The translations under genes were made by a program, and so were the position numbers. The notes beneath the pieces were generated by a model. It did not search any database. It was not told the DNA's origin and was given only the letters and a program-made list of their open reading frames with translations. Source: Saccoglossus kowalevskii (lineage: Eukaryota; Hemichordata; Enteropneusta; Harrimaniidae). Taken from it: a stretch of DNA of 32,103 nt. Positions within the stretch are counted from its first letter, which is position 1. Each line of letters opens with the position of its first letter. Positions 9,782 to 21,057 of this stretch are shown one piece after another. The stretch covers positions 61,292 to 93,394 of the forward strand of contig NW_003154244.1 of the NCBI RefSeq assembly GCF_000003605.2, written 5' to 3'.

Positions 9782-11118
9782 GATGTGTTCACCTGAAACA
9801 ACAATATAAATATTATTATGATTTATACTTAGGATAAGACAATATATAGCTATTTTTGGGATACGGTAGAATAATAGAATCATTGTCGTTTGTATTGTTT
9901 AATTATTAATACATGTACGTACTGATTGTGTAACCAGACAACAACCTCCTTGGCCACAATGACAGGTTCCTTTAGGGACGACGTCAAAAGATCGATGTCG
10001 GAATAAAAACTTATTTGCTTTAGTTTGGGGTGGGGGTGGGGTTTTTTGACCTCAAAAAGTTTCCATCCTACAAAAACGATTTTATTTTTTAATGAAGTCA
10101 AAAAAACCTTGGAGTATTTGTAGTTCGTTTTTTTCTATCCAATCATGGACAAAAATAACAGGAAATTAAAAAAAAACACATCCAAGACGAGAAAATGGTT
10201 TGGTCCGAGTGTAAAGTCTTTTTACACCCACCCGGCAACCAACTGCTATGCCATACTACTGTCCGATTATCAATTTGTATTTAATGGTTAATGTAGTCTG
10301 ACGCCATGAGAAAAAAGTAAAAGAATTTTTTTATCCGACATCGATCTTTTGACGTCGTCCCTTATCCACTTGATTATTACCGTTATCGCCCCGTCAGAAT
10401 ACAATCGAACTTTGTTCCATAATGAAAAGGGACAATAATAAAATGTGTTATTGTCAACAAGGTACTGTTTGTATTACAGTTTCAATTTAAGGTCAAACGT
10501 TGCAATGCACCCTGGTAAAAATAGTTTTTACACTAAAGGAATTAGTGTGTTGCTGAGGTGAGTTATACAATAATTATTAAATCATTTTATGTGCGTATAC
10601 TTATGCTAAAATGCTTTCTAATTGGACGATGGTATACTATATATTCCAACAAATGAGTTGAAAAAAGAATTTAAAAATGTTCAGAAAACGAATATCTTGA
10701 TGAGACACGCCACTGACTGTTATGACGTAGACAATGTACCTTTCTGCAAAAAACAACCTACATGACACACGCAAATATTAAGCATTAAATTGTATTCCTT
10801 GTATACATAAAACATTGTAAACTCTACGTCACATTTGTAGTAGTCTATACATGAAAGAGTGAGTGAAATTCCACTAAACTAGAACAAAGTGATGTTCGTA
10901 TGTGCTCTACCTTTTAATACAAAATCATAATAAATTCGGTTAATGAAAATGACTGAACAAAGTTAAGGGAGACTTACATTCAGTGAGGTACAAATTAAAT
11001 CGAAAATTGTGGTCGTGGAATATGGGGAGTGTCCGTCATTGTGCTTGATTTTTTCTCGAAGCTATAAGTAAGCTATTATACTAATTAGTCAAGGTCTTAA
11101 TGTTGTATGTACTTTCAG
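9782..11118. other. Intergenic stretch upstream of UNC93-like gene 2
   Basis: No gene is recognised. A pair of related segments occurs in opposite orientation: GACGACGTCAAAAGATCGAT near 9977 and the complementary ATCGATCTTTTGACGTCGTC near 10341. They bound about 380 bp and suggest another small inverted-repeat element. A T-rich acceptor-like TACTTTCAG ends at 11118, 16 bases before the next start codon. Confidence 0.5.
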
Positions 11119-11134
11119 TAATTGAGTAATAGTT

Positions 11135-13261
11135 ATGGATTCGAAGAGTACACAGACGTTAACAAGTGATGATAATGCACTGAATAAAGATTGTGCTGAC
11201 ACGATGATTAATCCAGTAGATGTCAGTGAAATTGGTGTCAATGACAAGATGGACTTTGATTACAGTAAAGATGAAACTGTTGATACCTGGCTGGAATCTA
11301 CAGAAAGGGAATCCGGTTGGGAGAAATGTAAAAGAAGTCTTTTTAAAAACATACTTTCATTGAGCCTTGGATTTCTTTTTCTATTCACTGCATTTCAAGC
11401 TTTGTCTAATCTTCAAAGCAGTATAAATTGTGATGATAGTCTGGGATTTGCATCATTATCATGTATCTATGCATCTCTGATTGTGTCATCATCGTTCCTT
11501 CCTCCGATTATCATACGTCATCTGGGTACAAAATGGACTCTGGTTATCTGCATGATTTGCTATGTGCTATATACTTGTGCAAATTATTATCCAGAGTGGT
11601 ATACACTTATACCAGCTTCAGTGCTCTTGGGATTTGCGGCAGCACCCCTATGGACGTCTAAGGCTACGTATTTAACTACAACCAGTTCCCAATATGCAGA
11701 ATTAAGCCACGAGAGTTCAGAAATCGTCATCAATCGCAACTTTGGTGTATTTTTCATGTTTTTTCAAAGCAGTCAAATATGGGGTAACCTCATGTCATCC
11801 GTGGTGCTGGGATTAGCTGATGATAGCAACTCTACTGAAGAAACTGGGACATACACATGTGGTGCCGACGATTGCCAAAAAAATAACGGGAATGACACAA
11901 CTTTCTGCAATCCACCAGCACGCAATGTGACTAATTTACTAATAACCATGTACCTAGTATGTGGTATCATCGCTATTATTATTATCATCGTATTACTCGA
12001 CAAACTGAATGGTGATCAGGAAAAGAAGACCCACCAGAAACCATCGTGTAATCTTTTCTTAGTCACATTGAAACTTCTCAAAGATTACCGAATGGAATTA
12101 ATGATACCTCTAACAATCTACAGTGGTCTTGAACAGGCTTTCATCGCTGGTGACTTTACTAAGGTATTTCTATTAAAGAATTGCTAACGGTTTGTGACGT
12201 CTTTCGTGTATAACAGATTGTTACCCTTGCAACGAACAACAGTGATTTATCACTCGTGACTAAAATTTCAGATAATATGTCATTACTGAGTACACTGAAT
12301 ACAAACAGTATATTGTGTACTTTGTTCGAATGTTGGCACAAACCCGACTAACTTATTTATATTTTTATTTTTACCAGTCATATGTGTCATGTGTTATCGG
12401 TGTTGAAATGGTCGGATACATCATGATATGCTATGGTGTCAGCGATACGTTATTCTCTTTTATCGCCGGATACGTTGCAAAATATATCGGTCGGGTGATA
12501 CTGATTGCTGTGGGTACTTTGATTCACTTGGTTCTCATAGTATCGTTGTTACTATGGGAACCCCGAGATGATGATGGAGCTATATATTTCACCATAGCAA
12601 TAGGATGGGGTATGGCTGATGCAATATGGCAAACACAGATTAATAGTAAGCCTGCTTTACCCATCTTTGTTATATTCGTAATTATAACTTGAATGCCTCC
12701 ATGCAACGCCATTGTGTAGAAAACGCTTGGTAATTCAAATTGTGTGTTCTGCTTGAGGCTTAACATACATGGTAATTTAATTTGACGAACAGCAGTGTGT
12801 AATGGTGCAGTGTCTCTGCACATATTGCGTTCCTGGTATTTATTGAGGCAACAATCGTGAAAATTTCTAATTTCTATAATGTTATATATAACTGACAATA
12901 CTAAGTAATCAATCATGTTTTAGATTATGACACTGTATTCGATAGATACAATGGAATTAAGACATGCACATGAGAATTCTTGTTACCATTCTTATTTATA
13001 TATTTATATTTACAATTATTTGTTCCTATTTCAGCAATTTATGGGATATTATTCAGCGATGACAAAGAAGCAGCCTTCTCCAACTACAGACTATGGGAGT
13101 CAGTTGGATTCACTGTATCTTTCGCATACAGTATCTTTATCTGTGTATACATCAAGTTATATATTCTGATAGGCGTCCTCATAGTTGGTGTTTTCTGTTA
13201 TTTTATAGTCGAGTACAAGCGATGGAAAAATGACAATCAAGGGTATCCCGTTGACACCTAG
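11135..13261 (+). CDS. UNC93A: UNC93-like multipass membrane protein, gene 2 (3 exons)
   Basis: The coding exons are 11135-12163, 12378-12645 and 13035-13261, with introns of 214 and 389 bp. Intron positions and phases match gene 1 exactly, and the middle exon is 268 nt in both. The product is 507 aa. The N-terminal ~65 residues are acidic and unlike gene 1, whereas the membrane core is highly similar: NLQSSINCDDSLGF (92-105), LGTKWTLV (130-137) and QSSQIWGNLMSSVVLGL (211-227). The extracellular-type loop keeps three sequons (N232, N253, N264) and Cys242, Cys247 and Cys258. Conserved architecture and adjacency point to tandem duplication. The C terminus (ending YPVDT) lacks the repeat-derived tail of gene 1. 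Role is inferred from the family only; a small-molecule or ion-channel-linked function is possible. Confidence 0.88.
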
Positions 13262-13782
13262 GCAGCTATAGTTAAATTGTTTATCTCGTGACCAAAACTC
13301 AACAACCGCAGATAACAATTTGAACTGAATCTTTTTTGATAGACTTCTTAATTATGTTCATCCATGCTGAATTTATCCTTATACATGTATATATGTGTTT
13401 TTGTATTTTGTATGTTGAGATATTTCATCGGATGTCAGTATTCACAATTTTTCTTCTCTCAACATAACCTGCATATATCAGTAAGTATTTTAGTGTTAGT
13501 GTTTATAAGCTTCTGGTGTTTCATACATACGTTGTGGGTATCAAATGCATATTGTACTAGTTCTGTCATTATTTTGATGGTCATGGGCAATGTCACGCGT
13601 ATTCGTAAGACTGGTTAATATGTTCACATATATGGTTGTATCTACTAGGGAGCAACTGTAATTCCATTCGTATGATTTGTGTCATTACCGTGTATTTGGC
13701 TACTGCAACTATAGAGGGCGCTGATTATGCTAGAGACTTTCAAATGTACTAGTATCACTTTATATCTGTTAGTTAAGCAGTG

Positions 13783-13788
13783 AATAAA
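13783..13788 (+). terminator. Candidate poly(A) signal for UNC93-like gene 2
   Basis: This AATAAA lies about 520 bases after the stop codon and is followed by a T/G-rich stretch (GTATTGTGTTGTGTGTAG) near 13831. It is a motif match only. Confidence 0.4.
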
Positions 13789-14035
13789 CAATTGGAGTTA
13801 CCTTACTCGTATATGAACATTGAACTGAAAGTATTGTGTTGTGTGTAGTTATTAGAGTGAATGAGCTGTTATACCAAAGGTTTGCCAATGAAGCACGACA
13901 ATTTAGACGCCACAGTTCTGTTAGGATCTACGTTTTTACCAAACTAGTTTTGCGGTGTGCTTTAAATACGATCTTCCGTAACTTGCCGATACAGTTTTAT
14001 TGATGTGTCCTAGTGGTTTACATTACATTTAAAAC

Positions 14036-14110
14036 TATAGCTGCAAGCAGCAATGAGTGGCTTGGGTCAATAGCATATTGAACACGTTGCATGGGTTGCT
14101 AGGTGCCAAA
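14036..14110. repeat. Dispersed repeat with core TATAGCTGCAAGCAGCA, copy 2
   Basis: The core CTATAGCTGCAAGCAGCAAT matches the 3' end of UNC93-like gene 1 (6065-6085), and a TTGAACACGTTGCATG block follows at similar spacing. This intergenic copy shows that the motif is a repeat rather than UNC93 coding sequence. Confidence 0.55.
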
Positions 14111-14485
14111 ACAATTCCTTCCAACCGTTTTTTCTTTCCACTAAGTAGTATGTTCACAAACACTTTTCTTTCGTTGGTTGCCATGGGCTTGGTTGCAAGA
14201 GACACATCCACCTAAGTCATGTGACCTTATCCATCTAGTAGCATACCTGTATTTGGTTTGCTTGTAATATCGTATGGATATTAATGAGGTCATGCCCAAT
14301 TTATATAAAAGAGATTAGCACACTCTGACTTACATATGCTGTTTCATGCCATGCTATTTTTAGCTTCATGTCGTGAAAAAGTACTCTTTTTAACACTGAG
14401 TCATGTGGCATGGCAATGCATTTATTTGCCTATGACGGTACACAGGAACCGCGAAGTTGGCTCTTCTGCACTGCATTGAGTGATT

Positions 14486-14592
14486 TACCATAAGACAATG
14501 GTGTTATACATGGAAATCTTTACCATAAGACAATGGTGTTATACATGGAAAACTTTACCATAAGACAATGGTGTTATACATGGAAATCTTTA
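14486..14592. repeat. 35-bp tandem repeat, three copies
   Basis: Three head-to-tail units begin TACCATAAGACAATGGTG, and the array ends in a partial TACCATT. The units are nearly identical, so the expansion is recent. Each contains a small inverted pair, ACCAT and ATGGT. Confidence 0.9.
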
Positions 14593-16203
14593 CCATTTTC
14601 TACATATGTGAAATGTCAATCGATTGTCCACGTATGTGTCATCACGTGACCTATTACAATACACCTCTATGCACCCTAACTACCATGTAGAACTGATAGC
14701 CGTAGAGTCACAGCTGCAACAGAAACAATAACACCAAAATACACAAACTAGTGCAATCTATTCAACTAAAAAAACATTCTTCAATGCTGTGGTTGGGAAG
14801 TGATTTAAAACTCGAAAAAACAAACATAAAAACGATCATTTTTGCCACGATTTTCGCTTCGGTGAATGTTTATTAAACAGGTGGATCGATGATGATATTT
14901 TCGATTGTGTGATAAGAGAAAATACTATTAGAGAGTTTTTATTTGCGATATATCTTTGCGTGGCACGTTAGTGGACGCAAGTCTATGGAAGAACCCACAG
15001 CTCTTCTGTGTCGATAGAAGAATTATCAACAACTTTTCCAGACTTTTCTAGCCCCAGTAAAACCCCCAGGGTTCTCTTGCACTTTTACATGTTCACATGG
15101 GCCACGGCTTGTGTTTTACAATGATTTGACGAAATAATCTAAGTTTAAAATATACCATGCATTTATGGAATTAGCATTCCTCAATTTCATAGCACGCCTT
15201 TCATCTTCTCTTGTATGAATTGCAGCGTTCAGAGTAAATTCGGAAAATATTGCGTATTACTAGTATATCATTTCTATGGGCCATGTGGCATTACCATTGG
15301 TACATGCGCACATGCTTCAATTTTGTTGATAGGGTCGTCTACCTCATTGCTAAAACAAATCTCAAAAGTTTGATCTCTAAAACCGTTTCGAGCTGGAGAC
15401 GTTTTTCTTAAAATTTAAAAACAATGTCAAGCATTATAATACAATGAACAAACAAAATCACTCACTGCCAAGTCACCGAGCTACAAACATGGAGCCCGTG
15501 CTGCACCCCAGGACTTACTGAATCAACCAACACCGTTCTGTACACGTGCAGTAGTGGGGGGGGGGGGGCATGTTAACAGATATTCTACATTTAAAAAAAA
15601 TATTTGCATTATAGCGTTCGTATTTGAAATAATAGCAAAAAATAAAATAAGGCAGAGCATCATGTGTATTCTCTAGTTAACTGTCCACGAACTCCAAAAT
15701 GGCAAATGTTTGAGACACTTTAAAATCTCCTTACATCGACCCTTCAACATAAATCTACAATTTATAACACACACAGTGCAAAATATATTCCTTCTTTCAC
15801 AATGCATTTGGGTTTATTTGAAGGCTATATTTTAGATTTCCGTCACTGTTGTTTATGTTTGGGGACAGGTAGAGAGTAAATAATTTCTTATTTTGTTTTT
15901 TGAGAAACTTGCTGTTAAATGTCACTTTTTCGGCTGTTTTATATCCATGAACATATCACGTTGCCCATACGTGTATACAACATGATTTTGGGGGGAAATT
16001 CGGGGAATTGTGCACTGATCGAAGGTTCAGTAGTGAATGACTTGCGTGTCTGTTTGTTTATGGTATCATAATGCTGGACACTCAAGTTGCCTTTAATTTG
16101 CGTACTTCCATGTACATGTACCAATGTACATGCATTGAATAAACACAAACGAATTCCAAAGTTGACCACCGAGGGCGCTCACACCGAGTACAGCGGTTTC
16201 AAA

Positions 16204-19200
16204 ATGGCGAACCTGACGTCTCCCGTGCAACTTACAGACCGTATGGTCGAGCTAACATCATATCGCGACCAACATTTCAAGGTTTGTAGTTATTCTGTTT
16301 GTTTTTTTCAATAGCAAAACAAACATATTGGGTGAAATGAGTCAGTCTCGATCGACAACCTCCACAACACAGCATTGCAATGGTAGTGATGCTTTGTTCA
16401 CCACCCACTTGCTTTGTTTTAACGTGGAACAAACTACCATGGTTTATCCGTAGACCCTAGAAAGTCTATGGTTTTATATGCGTGGTTATAGTATAGGTTT
16501 TTCGTATGTCGTACATAGGTACACACGTTTGCGTCGTTATACACTTAGAGGAAACCTGCTAGTAGTAGTAACAGTAACATTGTAAATTCCAGAAGTTTCG
16601 CATAGTTTGGGTTTTTATTTTCATTTCATTTGTACTATGAATCAGAATTACATAACGTAATATGAATTTGACTTTTTAGCACCATGTGCCAGTTACACTT
16701 TTGAGAATACTAAACACGAACAATCATGGGTTGTCTCTGAAAGTTTGCAAGTGACCCAAGGAACCAACACAGTATCACAACTGTGGATTACATGTATTAC
16801 ATCAGTCACGGTAACGGCGTAAGTTACAGCGTGCCGTAATTTTGCAGTATTTTACGTGGTATTTTCATTCTACCATATGAGGAAATGCAAATTCCAAATA
16901 TGTAATGATTACTTGCATAAGCATCCTCTAATAATAAAACAAACATGGCTGCCACCTGGGTTTGACCCACACAAAGAAGTTTGTTGATTCTGCTCTAAAC
17001 TTCTTGGATTTCGCATTCCCATGATGTATTCTTGGAAGGAAAAGTTGTATAATAATAATGTTATTACGAGGATACCTCAAAGTATGCACTCAGACAGTAC
17101 ACTGTTGCTGTACGTCGGTCGATACTCCTGCTGTACTGTCTTCATGCATACTTTTAGATATCCTCAAAATAACCTCAAATTATTATTTTCAGTAGAACTA
17201 TTGATACTCTTTGGTAGGGGTTGCTGTACATTGCATGTTGAAGTTACCTTGCATAATTGAATTGAATACCAACAATACAATTATTATTTCAATAATTACT
17301 TGTTGTTGTTCTTCCAGATTTGTTTCAACTAGTTTATATGTTATTGTTTTTACAGGGTACTTTGACAGAACAGGAATATCGCTTATCAACTAGTAGCACT
17401 TTATATTTAGGAAACTTATCATTCTACACAACAGAAGAACAAATTCATGAACTATTTTCTAAATGTGGTGATTTAAAACGAATAATTATGGGTCTGGATA
17501 AAGTTAAGAAGACTCCATGTGGGTTTTGTTTTGTTGAGTATCCTTTTAATGTAATAGTGGAAGACCTCCCATCTTCTATTACAGTTTTTTGAAACCAACT
17601 ATTCACAATATTTATTGTTTCAGTGATTTAATCATTATTGGTACAAATGTACTTAGAAACCATTGTCGTGAAAGTACTTTAGCAGGATGAGACTAGATTT
17701 TCTCTGTCTTTCCCCTCCTATATTTCAGTTTTGTCTAGAATAATTTACATTCAAACTTTACACATGCAAATACTCAATGGTACATAATACATTTTTTACC
17801 TTTAGCTCTGATTGACTGTCAGTCAGCCAGTAAAAATGCTCCAAATTGTAATGCAACATTTCACATTTGCATATCATTTCTTAATTACATAAACATACCT
17901 AGAGATTGAACAAACAACTCTGGATTATCACTTTGCATTTGCATAAGCCCATGATTGACAGTCATTTTGAAAAGTCAAACCCATGTTTGAATCATGTCAA
18001 TAATATGGAAATTGTATTATGGATATATTCATGGTTGTGTGCGACATGAAAATAATGTACCATAACACCCCTGAAGTGATGTTTCAAGCTTGAGTGTCAT
18101 TTGTGTACTGAAAACTGGTGGCCATCTTTCCTTTTATACACCCAGAGCCGTGGTTTAATACTTTCACTGAAGGTCAACTCAAATGTAACAATGGAAAATT
18201 TTAGATTTTATGTTTTTCTTATTTTACTATTACTGCTGATAATCCTGCAAATGTATAATGGTAACATCTTTGCTGGTTTGAACCCTTCTTACATCAACAA
18301 TTGTAGACAATAGTTGCCAACCCATGTTGTAAGTAAAAGAATAAGTAAGATCTGTATTTAATTTTTGCATTTCGATGTTGCATTCATATTATTGTTTAAA
18401 TGAAATATGCAAAAAATCAACTTCAAAATTGCCTACAAAATCATTCCTAAAGCTTTGTTGGGATATTTGGGCTATTACTTGTTTTTGAAATATTATGGTA
18501 TGCATATGTACAAATTGATTTGAGATGTAACTTTTTAAATGCATTAGCGAATGAAATTCAAATGTACAATCAAATGAGACCAAAAAGATAAACGTGCTGA
18601 AAAATGTTCGACAATTGAACAGCTACCGGTAGTACATATTTTCAACAAATAAACACTAATTCAGATGTTTCACATAATTGCCAAAAGACCTCAGTGAAAT
18701 TCAGAAATGATTTCAGAGATTACAGATTTAAAATTTGTTGGAAAACAGCAAAAATGTATTTTATGATGAACCTAATATGCATGTGAAAACAATCAATGAA
18801 TTAGGTGAAAATGAGCCTCAACTATTATGATAGATATTACACACGAAATGATGCTGAAAACTCCATGAGATATGTGAATGGTTCCAGATTAGATGACAGA
18901 ATTGTGAGAACTGATTGGGATGCTGGTTTCATAGAAGGTAGACAGTATGGTAGAGGCAAAAGTGGTGGACAGGTATGTATAAGCCTCTGAATGAGAGCTT
19001 ATTTTCTATGCATTCCCATTTACATACATATTACTGATATTTAGTACAAAGTTGCACTGTAGTGGGATACATTTGCGTGTAAAAAAAAAAATTGAGACGC
19101 TATTCAAAATGGTTGACCTTTTTTAGTTACTGTACGGGTGAAGTCCAAAACGAGGACTTGTTTTATAGTCCCAGTGTGTTTGTGTGTCCGGAACTATATC

Positions 19201-20373
19201 TCAGACATACTTAATCACTTTCAATCTTGCACATACTTTTGTTTCGATACATGTGCTCATGCGATGATTTTGTCAAAGATGGCCAACTTGTGGCAATTTT
19301 GGTTTTAAAAATACTCTTAAACCAGGTATTTTTGACATGCCCAGAAACAGATTTCTGTCTGATCATCTTCAGATGTATTTACCATTATAGGTAGTTAATG
19401 CACATCACTTTGAATTGGACTCAAGATTGGTGACTGGTGGGCATTTTGTATTTGACATTAAATTTCAGACATACAATGTACATATATATCCTGTACATGC
19501 TTTGAATAATTGACTTCAAACTTGATACAAAGATAGTACATCATGGCATACTTGCATGCATACAACCAGTTTGTCATCTGACAAAAATGGCAGGCTGCTG
19601 ACCAAACACTAAAATCAGGTATAATGACATGTTCAGAACCAGATCTCAGGCCTGTTTTTGTTTTTTATATAGTTTTAATATCTATAGTTTGAAGTGATTT
19701 CTACCATTAATTCTACTGTTATCTCTTTGATTTGATTATTTTGTATTTGAAATACAATTTGTGATTTTATACCTAAATTTTGTACTGTTATTGTAAATTG
19801 TACCGTTATGTTATGTCAAGTTTTTTGTGACTGAGTCCATGTTACTGAAAATGAAAACAAAAACAAAATATGGGGGTCACCAGTCAAACTAAAGGAATTA
19901 TGGGAGTCCAACAAATTTTTGCCAGCCTTCTGTAGTTTTTGCATTGGTTTCTATGTAATATGTTTTTCATCATCTACGTGTAAAACAAATTGGGTTGGTG
20001 TTATAGACTGAAAAGGTTTTACCGTATATTGTCATTGACATGGTGCAAATTATTTTTGCAGTTTTTTTAACATTGACTACTCAATGGAGACTGCTCTGCA
20101 AAATGCTGTTTGTGGAATAGTCTGATTTATTTATGTATTTTTTGGTTTCTCAAGACAATTATTTCTCTTCTCACCCTATCTCATCTTTGTCTCAGTTTGT
20201 GCTCACAATGACCGGTAATTTTAACTTTTAGATTCTTATAATGTTTACAGGTTCGTGATGAGTATAGGACAGATTACGACAGTGGACGTGGAGGATATGG
20301 TAAAGCAGCTCTCAGACAACAACATACACCACAAGATATTATCACTGCCTGGGGGTACGGAAATAAGCCTTGA
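16204..20373 (+). CDS. NCBP2: Nuclear cap-binding protein subunit 2 (CBP20), 4 exons
   Basis: The exons are 16204-16281, 17356-17537, 18834-18972 and 20251-20373, joining to 173 aa; human CBP20 is 156. The protein binds the m7G cap of nascent Pol II transcripts with NCBP1, in the nucleus. One RRM domain is present: RNP2 LYLGNL (42-47) and RNP1 CGFCFVEY (81-88). Family cap-pocket residues fall at the human positions: Tyr20 and Tyr43 (cap-stacking), Phe83 and Phe85, Arg112, Asp114, Trp115, Asp116, Arg123, Arg127, Gln133 and Arg135. The intron after exon 2 splits a Glu codon (GA|A); this choice restores [15 protein letters not shown], the conserved family sequence. ATG 16204 is chosen over in-frame 16087 because the human N terminus aligns from it without a gap. 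The last ~20 residues, after GRGGYGK, differ from and exceed the human tail. Confidence 0.95.
16282..17355 (+). other. NCBP2 intron 1, with dispersed palindromic repeat
   Basis: The intron starts GTTTGT and ends TTTTTACAG. It includes copy 1 of the dispersed element (16801-17165). Apart from that nothing coding is visible. Confidence 0.8.
16801..17165 (+). repeat. Dispersed element with terminal foldback, copy 1
   Basis: This is the fullest of three copies; the others are 24362-24716 (inverted) and 25131-25405 (interrupted). Shared blocks include GTAAGTTACAG, CCGTAATTTTGC, CTACCATAT, ATTCCAAATATG, CTCTAATAATA, AAAGAAGTTTG and TTATTACGAGGATA. It ends in a hairpin: 17068-17101 pairs with 17132-17165 at 29 of 34 positions around a 30-base loop. 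No protein is encoded. Confidence 0.75.
17538..18833 (+). other. NCBP2 intron 2
   Basis: The donor is GTATCC and the acceptor ATTATGATAG, with a weak polypyrimidine tract. The boundaries are fixed by protein similarity and phase. No other feature is recognised inside. Confidence 0.8.
18973..20250 (+). other. NCBP2 intron 3, with a diverged internal duplication
   Basis: The donor is GTATGT and the acceptor AATGTTTACAG. Two related segments, about 19190-19400 and 19460-19650, share phrases such as TCAGACATAC, ACATGTTCAGAA/ACATGCCCAGAA and AACCAG/AACCAGGTAT. This is an old duplication or two copies of one repeat. Confidence 0.5.
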
Positions 20374-20453
20374 ATTTAAACTAACATCTTTCATTTTACT
20401 AATACCGAGCTGTCATTTTCTGTGAACTGTATCAGTATTTTCAATGGAAAGCA

Positions 20454-21048
20454 TAGACTGACGCAGTCAAGGCGATTAATTTGTTTTTGTAGTTTAAATA
20501 AAATTTAAAAAATCTCGAAATGGATGTGTTAGCGCGAAATCACCCCAACTGGTTTATTCTGCAGGAAATTCATTGCTATTAAATATTCATGAATTGTACG
20601 TATTATAGTGAGGTGGGCGCGGAAATACGTGCATAATGAGGTCAACAAGGTAAAGGTCACACTGCAGACCCAACATGGCGGCACGTTGAAATTCGAGTTT
20701 GTCGTAGTCGTCGTTTCTAATTTATCACAATGTGTAAACAAATAACTCGTACTAGTTGTAGAAAAAAAAATCGGCTGCTACAATCAGCCGACGTCTTCTC
20801 CGTCAGAGGTCAGTTGAAGAGACGTTGTGATTGGCGTAGATGATTGTCAATTAAAACACTCATTAACATAATTACCCGTTGAAAATCGACGGGTTCCTGC
20901 AGTGTCGATAGAGGGCCATGCAGAATAAACCAGTCGGGGTGATTTCGCAATTACATGTGATTTCGCGCTAACACCTCCATTTCGCGATTTTTTTTAATTT
21001 TATTTAAACTACAAAAAACAAATTAATCGCCCCGACTGTGCCAGTCTA
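20454..21048. mobile_element. Long-TIR element with 9-bp target duplication, Mutator-like MITE
   Basis: The element begins TAGACTG and ends CAGTCTA, and both flanks carry the identical 9-mer TGGAAAGCA (20445-20453 and 21049-21057). The terminal inverted repeats run about 125 bp at high identity; both include GGCGATTAATTTG, GTAGTTTAAATAAAATT, GTTAGCGCGAAATCAC and CTGGTTTATTCTGCA. The 595-bp element encodes no protein. Long TIRs plus a 9-bp duplication fit Mutator-like elements. It begins 81 bp after the NCBP2 stop codon and so lies in the transcribed 3' end or immediately beyond it. Confidence 0.82.
20497..20502 (+). terminator. Candidate NCBP2 poly(A) signal inside the MITE arm
   Basis: This is the first AATAAA after the NCBP2 stop (124 bases downstream). 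It belongs to the left TIR of the 20454-21048 element. Because the TIR is inverted at the other end, the minus strand has the same hexamer there. Use is unproven. Confidence 0.4.
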
Positions 21049-21057
21049 TGGAAAGCA

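Larger units (their letters stand above)
13789..16203. other. Intergenic stretch between UNC93-like gene 2 and NCBP2
   Basis: No coding gene is recognised. It contains a dispersed repeat copy (14036), a 35-bp triplicate (14486) and a G-run of about 13 bases near 15555. The last few hundred bases before 16204 should hold the NCBP2 promoter and 5' UTR; no TATA box at a convincing position was seen. Confidence 0.5.

Noticed and set aside
11000-11040. Second relic of UNC93 exon 3 (GTCGTGGAATA match)
   Set aside because: Only 11 bases match and neither flank extends the similarity.
16087-16203. N-terminal extension of NCBP2 from an upstream ATG
   Set aside because: The extra 39 residues are unlike the family, whereas starting at 16204 puts Tyr20 and Tyr43 exactly at the known positions.
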